In this document: one piece after another, positions 33,466-40,266 of the stretch
Layout: each line of letters opens with the position of its first letter
Numbering within the stretch: the first letter of the stretch is position 1
Assembly: GCF_027158465.1 (NCBI RefSeq)
Contig: NZ_JAMKYL010000001.1
Span: forward strand, 496,001 to 560,000
Length of the DNA: 64,000 nucleotides
Direction: 5' to 3'
Origin: Oxalobacter paeniformigenes
GTDB taxonomy: Bacteria; Pseudomonadota; Gammaproteobacteria; Burkholderiales; Burkholderiaceae_D
Notes under the pieces: generated by a model
Seen by the model: only the letters and a program-made list of their open reading frames with translations
Databases searched by the model: none
What the model was told of the DNA's origin: nothing
Position numbers and translations under genes: made by a program

Positions 33466-33645
33466 CTAGAGCAGGAGTCTGCCTGTCGTGGCGGTGCGGC
33501 TGGTGTAGCAGGTGTTGACGATGTTTTCGAGGCCGTTGTGGTGGGCTTCGGTGATTTGCCGGTGGGTGTTTTTGAGGAAGAACAGGGCGAATACGAGGAC
33601 GCAGGCGATGGTAAATGCAATGAGTATCGGCATTCGGTTGTGCAT
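33466..33645 (-). CDS. Small single-span membrane protein, possible paralogue
   Basis: 59 residues (MHNRMPILIAFTIACVLVFA, then LFFLKNTHRQITEAHHNGLE and a short basic end). There is one membrane helix at residues 6-24 and a polar tail with a single Cys. AAGGAAG lies about 5 nt before the ATG, which is why I call it despite the size. The region upstream (33646-34035) contains no other gene. Function unknown. Confidence 0.6.
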   Translation of the reverse strand: MHNRMPILIAFTIACVLVFALFFLKNTHRQITEAHHNGLENIVNTCYTSRTATTGRLLL

Positions 33646-34035
33646 GACGCTTCCTTTCCCCGGGGATGTTGGTTGACCTGAATCGGCGTATTTTCAAGAT
33701 TACGGCATTTTTCTGTGTTGTTGTTTCGGTTTTTTCTGACGGTCGGATGGGTTTTTATAGGGGCGGGCAGGTGACGTTTCGGGGCCGGATGCGCTGTTGT
33801 GTCCGGCTTTTGCTTGCATGGTTTGTGCGGTATGGTTTGCCGTTTCGTTTGCCGGTGTGTTTTCGCCGTCCGTCCGGGCGGCGTTTTTTGGGGTGGGTGG
33901 TGTCGGCGGGGGCGGGCTGTTGTCTGCGGCATACGGCGGGAGGCGGTTTGCGGTTTTGTGGCGCAAATGCGGGTATGCTATGGGGATATGCTGCGGTGGC
34001 ATGGTGGTTGCCGTTGCACGGATTTCAGGTGATGT
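33646..34035. other. Divergent gap between a small membrane protein and the EamA transporter
   Basis: No supported gene. It should hold both promoters; TTGACC at 33668-33673 is a -35-like hexamer, but no paired -10 was defined. Confidence 0.35.
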
Positions 34036-34968
34036 ATGGATGCCAGGGTCAAGGGAACGATTTGCGGGATTGTCGCGGCGGTGAGTTACGGGACGAATCC
34101 GTTGGGGGCGTTGTTTTTGTATGCGCACGGGATTTCGGCGCATTCGGTGTTGTTTTACCGGTTTTTGCTGGCGGCGCTGGTGCTGGGGGGGCTGATGCTG
34201 GTGCGCCGGGTGGATTTTTCGCTGTCGCGGCGCGAGTTGGGGATTCTGGTGTTGCTCGGTGCGTTGTTCGGGACGTCGTCGTTGTCGTTGTTCGTGAGTT
34301 TTCATTATATGGATGCGGGGGTGGCGTCGACCTTGCTGTTCGTGTATCCGGTGATGGTGGCGGTGATGATGGCGCTGTTTTTCCGCGAGAAGGTGACCTG
34401 GGTGACGATTTTTTCGATCGTGCTGGCGCTCTCGGGGATCGGTCTGTTGTATCAGGGGGACGGGGAGACGTTGTCGATGACGGGGGTGTTGCTGGTGATG
34501 CTGTCGTCGCTGACGTATGCGGTGTATATCATTGTGGTGAACAAGTCGTCGATGGTGATGTCGCCGGTGAAGCTGACGTTTTATGTGTTGCTGTTTTGTG
34601 TGCTGACGGTGGCGTCTCATGCGTTTGTCGGCGGTCACGGGGGGATTCAGTGGCTTGATGAGCCGGCGATGTGGGGGTATGCGTTGTTGCTGGCGCTGGT
34701 ACCGACGGTGATTTCGCTGATTATGATGGTGGTGGCGGTGCAGAATGTGGGGTCGACGCCGACGGCGATCATGGGGGCGCTGGAACCGCTGACGGCGGTG
34801 GTGATCGGTGTCGGTGTGTTCGGGGAGCGTCTGACGATGCAGCTGGTCGTGGGGATCGTGCTGATTCTGGCGGCGGTGGTGCTGATTATCGCGGGGCGTG
34901 CCTTGTCGCGGCAGGCGCTTGTCCATGCGTTGCATCGTTTGTCGTCGCACCGCGGGCGGTTCCGCTAG
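34036..34968 (+). CDS. EamA/DMT-superfamily transporter
   Basis: 310 residues with ten hydrophobic segments in two EamA halves (about 8-140 and 150-290). The first opens GIVAAVSYGTNPLGALFLYA; the second ends MGALEPLTAVVIGVGVFGER, the conserved EamA helix pair. Inner-membrane drug/metabolite exporters of this type export amino acids or other small metabolites, but the substrate is not predictable here. AGGTGA precedes the ATG. No regulator adjoins. Confidence 0.9.
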   Translation: MDARVKGTICGIVAAVSYGTNPLGALFLYAHGISAHSVLFYRFLLAALVLGGLMLVRRVDFSLSRRELGILVLLGALFGTSSLSLFVSFHYMDAGVASTLLFVYPVMVAVMMALFFREKVTWVTIFSIVLALSGIGLLYQGDGETLSMTGVLLVMLSSLTYAVYIIVVNKSSMVMSPVKLTFYVLLFCVLTVASHAFVGGHGGIQWLDEPAMWGYALLLALVPTVISLIMMVVAVQNVGSTPTAIMGALEPLTAVVIGVGVFGERLTMQLVVGIVLILAAVVLIIAGRALSRQALVHALHRLSSHRGRFR

Positions 34969-35229
34969 GGGACGGCGATCCGGTTTTTTCATGGTTTGGC
35001 GCAAGGTGTGGCGCCCGGATGTTGTGGTAAAAATGTTCTTGACAGCGACGTGCCGAATGCGCATTGTATCGAATAGTTTTTTGCGCACGGTTGGGGTGCG
35101 CGGCAGGTGTCGCCGTTGTCTGGATGCGCCTGTTTTTCCGGCGGTTTCGCCGGTTTTTCCGCGTTGCGGTGTGTTTTCGATGTGCCGTCCGGTGGCCCGT
35201 TGCCGGGCGGGATGTCTCAAGGAATGGTG

Positions 35230-36663
35230 ATGGGTTGGAGTGTTGGCCGTGTCCGTCGTGCATGGCTGGGGTTTGCCGGTTGTCTGTTGTTTGCCGGTGC
35301 CGCCTGGGCTGGCGATTATGATGATGGCGTTCAGTTCTATCATGACGGGGCTTATGACAAGGCGTTTGCCGCGTTTTCGCGGGCGGCCGGGCAGGGGGAT
35401 GCCGCGGCCCAGTCGGCGCTGGCTGCCATGTTGTATAACGGCGAGGGGACAAAACGGGATCTGGCTTCGGCCGCCGCATGGTATCTGAAGGCGGCGGAAC
35501 TGGGGAATCGTGATGCGCAGTTTTCGCTTGGCGAGTTGTATGAGGCGGGCGAGGGGGTCGAAAAGGATGTGAAAAAGGCTGTCGCCTGGTATAAAAAGGC
35601 GGCGGATCAGGGGCATTTGATGGCCCAGACGAATCTGGCGATTCTGTATATGGAGGGGCACGGGGTTCGCCATGACGATGCGCGTGCGGCGGCGCTTCTG
35701 GCTGTGCCGGCGAAAGAGGGGGTCGCGCTGGCGCAGACGAATCTGGCGCTGCTTTATGCCTCCGGTCGCGGGGTGAAGCAGAGTCTGCACAGGGCGCTGG
35801 AGTGGTATCAGAAGGCGGCGGTGCAGGGCGAGGCCGATGCGCAGTTCGCGCTGGGCAATATGTATGAGGACGGTACGGGCGTCGAGGTGAATTTGCCGGT
35901 GGCGGCGGCCTGGTATCGCAAGGCGGCGGAACAGGGGCATGTGCAGGCGCAGAACAATCTGGGGCGTTTGTATATGGAAGGCAGCGGCTTTACCGGGCAT
36001 GAGGATGAGGCGTTTGTCTGGTTCCAGCGGGCGGCTGACAAGGGGTATGCCGAGGCCCAGACGAATCTGGGGATTTTGTATGCTTACGGGCTGGGGGTGG
36101 ATCAGGATGCCGCAAAAGCGGTTTACTGGTATGCCCGCGCGGCGGAGCAGGGGCAGCCGGAGGGGGCTTTTTTTCTGGCGGAGGCGTATTACCGCGGCGA
36201 GGGGGTGGAACGTAACGACAAGCTGGCGGTGAAGTGGTATGAGTTCGCGGCGCGCAAGGGGGTTCCGGAAAGTCAGGACAGGCTTGGCCTGATGTACACG
36301 AACGGGATCGGGGTGAAACAGGATTATGCGCGGGCGGTGTCCTGGTTCCGCAAGGCGGCCCGGCAGGGGTATGCGGAGTCGCAGAACAATCTTGGGGTGT
36401 TGCATGCGCGCGGTCTGGGGGTCGAGCAGGATTATGCCCGTGCGATCGCCTGGTATCGCAAGGCGATCGCGCAGCATTTGCCGCAGGCGCAGTTCAATCT
36501 GGGAACGATGTATTTGCTGGGCCACGGTGTGCATCGTGATGTGGAGATGGCGCGTTACTGGTTTACGAAGGCGGCGGAGCAGGGCTTGCCGGAGGCGGAA
36601 AAGAGTCTGGAGCGTTTGCCGAAGGTCGATGAGGACGGGATCGATACGGATTTGTCGACGTAG
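35230..36663 (+). CDS. Exported Sel1-repeat protein with about twelve canonical repeats
   Basis: 477 residues. Signal peptide AWLGFAGCLLFAGAAWA is cleaved before GDYDDG. A tandem of 36-residue Sel1 repeats then runs to the end, e.g. SLGELYEAGEGVEKDVKKAV, NLGILYAYGLGVDQDAAKAV, RLGLMYTNGIGVKQDYARAV and NLGTMYLLGHGVHRDVEMAR. AAGGA lies 6 nt before the ATG at 35230. Proteins of this form act as periplasmic adaptors or in virulence-associated envelope processes. It is monocistronic with a strong terminator. Confidence 0.9.
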   Translation: MGWSVGRVRRAWLGFAGCLLFAGAAWAGDYDDGVQFYHDGAYDKAFAAFSRAAGQGDAAAQSALAAMLYNGEGTKRDLASAAAWYLKAAELGNRDAQFSLGELYEAGEGVEKDVKKAVAWYKKAADQGHLMAQTNLAILYMEGHGVRHDDARAAALLAVPAKEGVALAQTNLALLYASGRGVKQSLHRALEWYQKAAVQGEADAQFALGNMYEDGTGVEVNLPVAAAWYRKAAEQGHVQAQNNLGRLYMEGSGFTGHEDEAFVWFQRAADKGYAEAQTNLGILYAYGLGVDQDAAKAVYWYARAAEQGQPEGAFFLAEAYYRGEGVERNDKLAVKWYEFAARKGVPESQDRLGLMYTNGIGVKQDYARAVSWFRKAARQGYAESQNNLGVLHARGLGVEQDYARAIAWYRKAIAQHLPQAQFNLGTMYLLGHGVHRDVEMARYWFTKAAEQGLPEAEKSLERLPKVDEDGIDTDLST

Positions 36664-36689
36664 GGGCGGCATGAAAACGGGTTTTTGCA

Positions 36690-36718
36690 GGGCATGGTGT
36701 TTTCCATGCCCTTTTTTT
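36690..36718 (+). terminator. Rho-independent terminator after the Sel1 gene
   Basis: GGGCATGG-TGTTTT-CCATGCCC followed by seven T. Confidence 0.93.
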
Positions 36719-36735
36719 GTGCCGTTTGTCCGGGT

Positions 36736-37167
36736 TCAGGGGGCGCCGGGTGTCGTCAGGGGAACGGGGGCGGCATGGTAGTCGTCGTCGCTGACGGGTT
36801 CGAGCCAGACGGCGGGGCCGGCTTCGGGACGGGTTTCGATGGCGATGTGGGTGAAGGGGGTGCCGGGGGCGGCGCCGTGCCAGTGTTCGATGTCGGGGGC
36901 GATTTTGACGATGTCGCCGGGTTGGAGGATGACGGGGGGTTTGCCGCGTTCCTGGTAGCGGCCTTCTCCGGCGGTGCACAGCAGGATCTGGCCGCCCGGG
37001 TGGCGGTGCCAGTTGTTGCGGCAGCCGGCGTCGAAGGTGACGTTGACGATGGGGCAGTTGAATACCGGGTCTGGCTCGACGAGCCATTGGAGCCATACGG
37101 CGCCGCTGAATTTGCGGCTTTTGACGGGTTTTCCGATGGGGAAGAGGGGATCGGTCGGTGTGGTCAT
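36736..37167 (-). CDS. Cupin-domain protein
   Basis: 143 residues forming a single cupin barrel. Metal-ligand motif 1 is NNWHRHPGGQILLCTAGEG and motif 2 is PGDIVKIAPDIEHWHGAAPG. It resembles small cupins linked to carboxymuconolactone-decarboxylase-like or quercetinase-like proteins; substrate unknown. GAGGAAA is 6 nt before the ATG at 37167. The frame is open for another 115 codons upstream, but that part reads through the 13-bp tandem repeats and is not credible as protein. Upstream lies the repeat-module array, which may provide or influence its promoter. Confidence 0.85.
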   Translation of the reverse strand: MTTPTDPLFPIGKPVKSRKFSGAVWLQWLVEPDPVFNCPIVNVTFDAGCRNNWHRHPGGQILLCTAGEGRYQERGKPPVILQPGDIVKIAPDIEHWHGAAPGTPFTHIAIETRPEAGPAVWLEPVSDDDYHAAPVPLTTPGAP

Positions 37168-37303
37168 GGCGGTTTCCTCGGTTGGTGTCGCGGTGGTCGG
37201 GCGGGGATGGTTTCGCTGGTTTTTTTTGGATTTTACCGGAATTTTCGTGGTGTCTGCCGGGCACGGTTCGTGCGATCTGGGTGGGACGATGGGTTCACCC
37301 AGC

Positions 37304-37352
37304 CATAGCCAGAAACCATAGCCAGAAACCATAGCCAGAAACCATAGCCAGA
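37304..37352 (+). repeat. 13-bp tandem repeat (about four copies of CATAGCCAGAAAC)
   Basis: Four near-identical units in R1; the matching array in R2 has three plus a diverged remnant, so copy number differs between the two. Confidence 0.9.
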
Positions 37353-37435
37353 AGCTGTGGTCATGAGGCGGGGCGATAGCGTTTGCGCGTTTGTTGCGGG
37401 GGATGGCGGGGTGTGGGGCTGCGCTGCGCCGCGCA

Positions 37436-37526
37436 TAAAAAAACACCCGCAACGGCTGGTGTTGACGGGCGTTTTTCATGATTAAGGAGAGTGTAGGGAG
37501 ATGATGGCGCATTCATGGGTCATGCG
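37436..37526 (-). ncRNA. Putative small RNA, module A
   Basis: On the minus strand a conserved block (ATGTATCGACTGTAACAAAC then CGTAATAAAA) resembles a regulated promoter with -10 TAATAA at 37533-37538. The inferred ~90-nt RNA has a CU-rich stretch CTCCCTACACTCTCCTT complementary to Shine-Dalgarno sequences. It ends in a hairpin (ACGCCCG…CAAC / GTTGCGGGTGT) followed by seven T. Four sibling copies follow. Transcription is inferred only. Confidence 0.4.
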
Positions 37527-37611
37527 CTGTTTTTATTACGGTTTGTTACAGTCGATACATTTGTATATTTTTGGGGTGGTATCAGGCCGGAAGGATCGGA
37601 AGGTGGGGTGA
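37501..37611 (+). CDS. Possible 36-residue hydrophobic peptide opposite module A RNA
   Basis: MMAHSWVMRCFYYGLLQSIH continues to a charged end (GRKDRKVG). It has AAGGAGAG and AGGGAG upstream and overlaps the inferred antisense RNA. Size, hydrophobic centre and charged C-terminus resemble type I toxins. An identical-length copy lies at 39265-39375. The alternative is a chance ORF over conserved promoter DNA. Confidence 0.25.
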   Translation: MMAHSWVMRCFYYGLLQSIHLYIFGVVSGRKDRKVG

Positions 37612-37818
37612 GCGGGTTGCCGGTGCGGTTTGCGTGCCGGACAGGGCGGTTTCGCGGGGGAAGGAAGGCGAAGGCGGGCGGAACCGGCAAGCCTGCCGCG
37701 AGTCGTGTACCGGCGGGGTGTCTGGCTGGCGGATGGATGGTGCGGAAGGTGTGACGGCAGGCGGTTTGCCGGGTTATGGTGGGGGCTGTGTGCGCGGTTG
37801 TGGCCGGTGTGGCGGGCA

Positions 37819-37916
37819 TGAAAAACGCCCGCGACGGTGGGTGCCGGTGTCTGCGGGCGTTTTTTTTCAATCAGGGAAGGGCATGGGGTGATTATGGCAA
37901 GGCTGGCCGGTTCGGG
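37819..37916 (-). ncRNA. Putative small RNA, module B
   Basis: Same architecture as module A on the minus strand: promoter-like block with GTAAC-GAACC-GTAAA and -10 TAAAAA at 37923-37928. A C-rich stretch CCCCATGCCCTTCCC follows, then the hairpin CGCCCGC…GCGGGCG with TTTTT. Nearly identical to module D. Confidence 0.4.
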
Positions 37917-38207
37917 CGGGTTTTTTTACGGTTCGTTACAGACGATACATTTGATACATTTTCGCGGCGGTGGATGGCTTGCAGGGGCGGATGGCGTGGA
38001 TGTGGGGATGGCGGTTCGCTGCGTTGCAGATGGGATATGGTTGTGCCGGCCGATGCGGTTTTGCCATGTTGTCCGGCCGGGGAGCCGCCGGGTTTGGGGA
38101 TCGGTCTTCAAAAGACGGGACGGGTGACGCGGATGGCGGGTTTTTTGTGCGGTTTGCCGTTGGGGCAGGGGGCAGGCGGGATGTGCCGGGGATTTGTGTG
38201 CGGCGCG

Positions 38208-38303
38208 TGAAAAAGCGCCTGCGACGGCGGTTGGCCGGTGTCTGCGGGTGTTTGATGATGAAGGAGAGTCTAGGGAGATGATGGCGTATTGTCGGGTAAT
38301 GCG
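38208..38303 (-). ncRNA. Putative small RNA, module C (diverged)
   Basis: The promoter block is preserved with changes (ATATATCGACCATAACAAAC, then CGCAATAA) and the anti-SD stretch is kept (CTCCCTAGACTCTCCTT). The terminal hairpin is weaker, ending in TTTTT. It may be a decaying copy. Confidence 0.3.
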
Positions 38304-38406
38304 CTGTTTTTATTGCGGTTTGTTATGGTCGATATATTCGGTATGTTTTCCGGGCGGTTCAGGATGGGGGTGTTTGTTGCCGGGGGAATGGGATTGTGCG
38401 GGATAA
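38278..38406 (+). CDS. Possible 42-residue peptide opposite module C RNA
   Basis: MMAYCRVMRCFYCGLLWSIY is preceded by the same AAGGAGAG/AGGGAG leader as in modules A and E. It diverges after about 27 residues. Same toxin-versus-chance caveat. Confidence 0.18.
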   Translation: MMAYCRVMRCFYCGLLWSIYSVCFPGGSGWGCLLPGEWDCAG

Positions 38407-38592
38407 GTGGTTGTCGTGGGGGGCGCGGGTTCCGGTGGTTGTCCGGCCGGGGGGGCCGGGTGGTTGGCGGTTTTTTTCGGCAAACGGGGTCAGGTGGCAT
38501 GGATGGCGGGCGGTTCGCCGGAGGGTGTCTGGTGCGGGCAGGATGGTGCCTGTCCGTCATGTTTCGGGTGGTCTGGCGGTGTCTGTTGCCGG

Positions 38593-38772
38593 TTACAGGG
38601 GGTGTTTGAGGGGGTCGATGTCGTATTCCATGATGAATTCGCGCAGCGCACGGGTTTTTTCGGGGGTGTGTTTGTGCCGGTTCAGGACGCCGCAGGGGAT
38701 GGCACGGCAGATGGCGAGCAGTTCGCGTGTGGGGTAGCCGCGGTAGGTTTCGGGCAGGTTCGTGTTTTGCAT
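38593..38772 (-). CDS. Small basic protein between modules C and D
   Basis: 59 residues (MQNTNLPETYRGYPTRELLA, then ICRAIPCGVLNRHKHTPEKT and RALREFIMEYDIDPLKHPL). Soluble and helical, with two Cys. AAGGAG lies 5 nt before the ATG, the best RBS in this stretch, which is why I call it despite its length. It is transcribed in the same direction as the putative small RNAs and may share module D's upstream promoter by read-through. Function unknown. Confidence 0.6.
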   Translation of the reverse strand: MQNTNLPETYRGYPTRELLAICRAIPCGVLNRHKHTPEKTRALREFIMEYDIDPLKHPL

Positions 38773-38798
38773 GGTCGCTCCTTTGGGTGTCCGGTTCG

Positions 38799-38889
38799 TG
38801 AAAAACGCCCGTAACGTTCGGTGTTGCCGGGCGTTTTTTTCAATCAGGGAAGGGCATGGGGTGATTATGGCAAGGCTGGCCGGTTCGGG
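38799..38889 (-). ncRNA. Putative small RNA, module D
   Basis: Near-identical to module B from the GTAAC-GAACC-GTAAA block to the C-rich stretch. The terminator is CGCCCGGCAACACCGAACGT, then TACGGGCG followed by TTTTT. It lies just upstream of the 59-residue protein gene on the same strand. Confidence 0.4.
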
Positions 38890-39200
38890 CGGGTTTTTTT
38901 ACGGTTCGTTACAGACGATACATTTGATACATTTTTTGGGTGGTGTCAGGCCGGGAGGATCGGAAGGTGGGGTGAGCGGGTTAGCGGGTTTCGGGGGGTA
39001 TCGGAATTTTCGTGGTGTCTGCCGGGCACGGTTCGTGCGATCTGGGTGGGACGATAGGTTCACCCAGCCATAGCCAGAAACCATAGCCAGAAACCATAGC
39101 CAGAAGCTGTGTCCAGAAGCTGTGGTCATGAGGCGAGGCGATAGCGTTTGCGCGTTTGTTGCGGGGGATGGCGGGGTGTGGGGCTGCGCTGCGCCGCGCA

Positions 39201-39290
39201 TAAAAAACACCCGCAACGGCTGGTGTTGACGGGCGTTTTTCATGATTAAGGAGAGTGTAGGGAGATGATGGCGCATTCATGGGTAATGCG
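39201..39290 (-). ncRNA. Putative small RNA, module E
   Basis: Almost identical to module A: -10-like TAATAA at 39297-39302, the anti-SD stretch CTCCCTACACTCTCCTT, and the hairpin ending in six T. Confidence 0.4.
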
Positions 39291-39375
39291 CTGTTTTTAT
39301 TACGGTTTGTTACAGTCGATACATTTGTACATTTTTGGGGTGGTATCAGGCCGGAAGGATCGGAAGGTGGGGTGA
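39265..39375 (+). CDS. Possible 36-residue hydrophobic peptide opposite module E RNA
   Basis: Same peptide as at 37501-37611 apart from silent or absent changes (FYYGLLQSIHLYIFGVV core). Same caveats: type I toxin candidate or chance ORF. Confidence 0.25.
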   Translation: MMAHSWVMRCFYYGLLQSIHLYIFGVVSGRKDRKVG

Positions 39376-39704
39376 GCGGGTTGCCGGTGCGGTTTGCGTG
39401 CCGGACAGGGCGGTTTCGCTGGGGAAGGAAGGCGAAGGCGGGCGGGGTCGGCAAGCCTGCCGCGAGTCGTGTGCCGGCGGGGTGTCTGGCTGGCGGATGG
39501 ATGGTGCGGAAGGTGTGACGGCAGGCGGTTTGCCGGGTTACGGTGGAGCCTGTGTGCGGGCATGCGGGTGTGCTGGTTGCGGTGTGATTCGTTTGGGGGA
39601 TGGCGATGGGGTGCATCGGGGGGCGCGGTTGTGGCCGGTGTGGCGACGTGCGACATCCCCGCGTCGGGGTGTGAGGGGCCGACGCGGTGGGGGTGAGGCG
39701 ATGT

Positions 39705-39980
39705 TCAGCGTGCCTGCTGGCGTTCCTGCTCGCGGCGGATGTTTTTGCGGGCTTTTTTGCTCAGGGGTTTTTCGGGCGCTTTTTTCGGGGGTTCCTTTTT
39801 CGCGCCGAACAAAATTCTCCAGAGGAAGTACAGCGGGAAGAACTGGAACAGGATTATCGGGATGGAGTCGCCGTAGCGCGGCCGGATGTAGATGATGTGG
39901 ATGGCGGCGATGGCGAGCGCGGCGACGATCATGACGATGATGCGCGTTTTTTTGCTGAACTGGCTGGATTCGTCGTCCAA
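39705..39980 (-). CDS. Small membrane protein with basic tail (TTG start)
   Basis: 91 residues: two hydrophobic helices (TRIIVMIVAALAIAAIHIIY and IPIILFQFFPLYFLWRILF), then a strongly basic tail (KKAPEKPLSKKARKNIRREQ). It would sit in the inner membrane with the tail in the cytosol. The start is TTG at 39980, supported by AAAGGAG at the right spacing; no ATG is near. Function unknown. It is divergent from the FadL gene. Confidence 0.7.
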   Translation of the reverse strand: MDDESSQFSKKTRIIVMIVAALAIAAIHIIYIRPRYGDSIPIILFQFFPLYFLWRILFGAKKEPPKKAPEKPLSKKARKNIRREQERQQAR

Positions 39981-40158
39981 GGGGATCTCCTTTTGTGATG
40001 GTTGGCGGTATTTTGCCGGTTGTGTTTTTTTTGCATCTTAAAAGGATTGGGCGAAGATTGCCAGTGCCCAGGTCATGCATGGGCGTTATGCAGGGGTGTG
40101 TGAGCGGGGCCGGTGTTCTTTTTGGGCATGTCGCGTTTTTTCAGGGGGCTGAATTGAC

Positions 40159-40188
40159 TTGACTTGTCATGTTTCAAGGAAATATGCT
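40159..40188 (+). promoter_or_regulatory. Promoter of the FadL-type gene
   Basis: TTGACT-18 bp-TATGCT, about 80 bp before the start codon. A second overlapping TTGACT lies 5 bp upstream. Confidence 0.6.
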
Positions 40189-40266
40189 TGCAAGAATTGT
40201 TGTGGTATTTCAGTGACTTCCGGTATGACGATGTGAGGGACTGAAGGGTTTTTGCGGGGGGAGTGC

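Larger units (their letters stand above)
37237..37781 (+). repeat. 545-bp direct repeat, copy R1
   Basis: About 95% identical by eye to 39002-39546, 1.77 kb away in the same orientation. It contains a 13-bp tandem array, sRNA-like module A and the sequence downstream to GTGTGACGGCAGGCGGTTTG. Confidence 0.85.
39002..39546 (+). repeat. 545-bp direct repeat, copy R2
   Basis: Second copy of 37237-37781, containing module E and a shortened 13-bp tandem array (39069-39116). Confidence 0.85.

Noticed and set aside
33700..36672. 990-codon minus-strand frame
   Set aside because: Antisense shadow of the EamA and Sel1 genes; low-complexity Arg/Pro/Gln composition.
37304..37352. 13-bp tandem repeats as a CRISPR array or coding repeat
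   Set aside because: Units are contiguous without spacers, and the encoded peptide (GYGFWLW) has no credible start or length constraint.
37171..37512. N-terminal extension of the cupin protein through the repeats
   Set aside because: The extension reads through the 13-bp array; a good RBS sits directly before 37167 and the cupin fold is complete without it.
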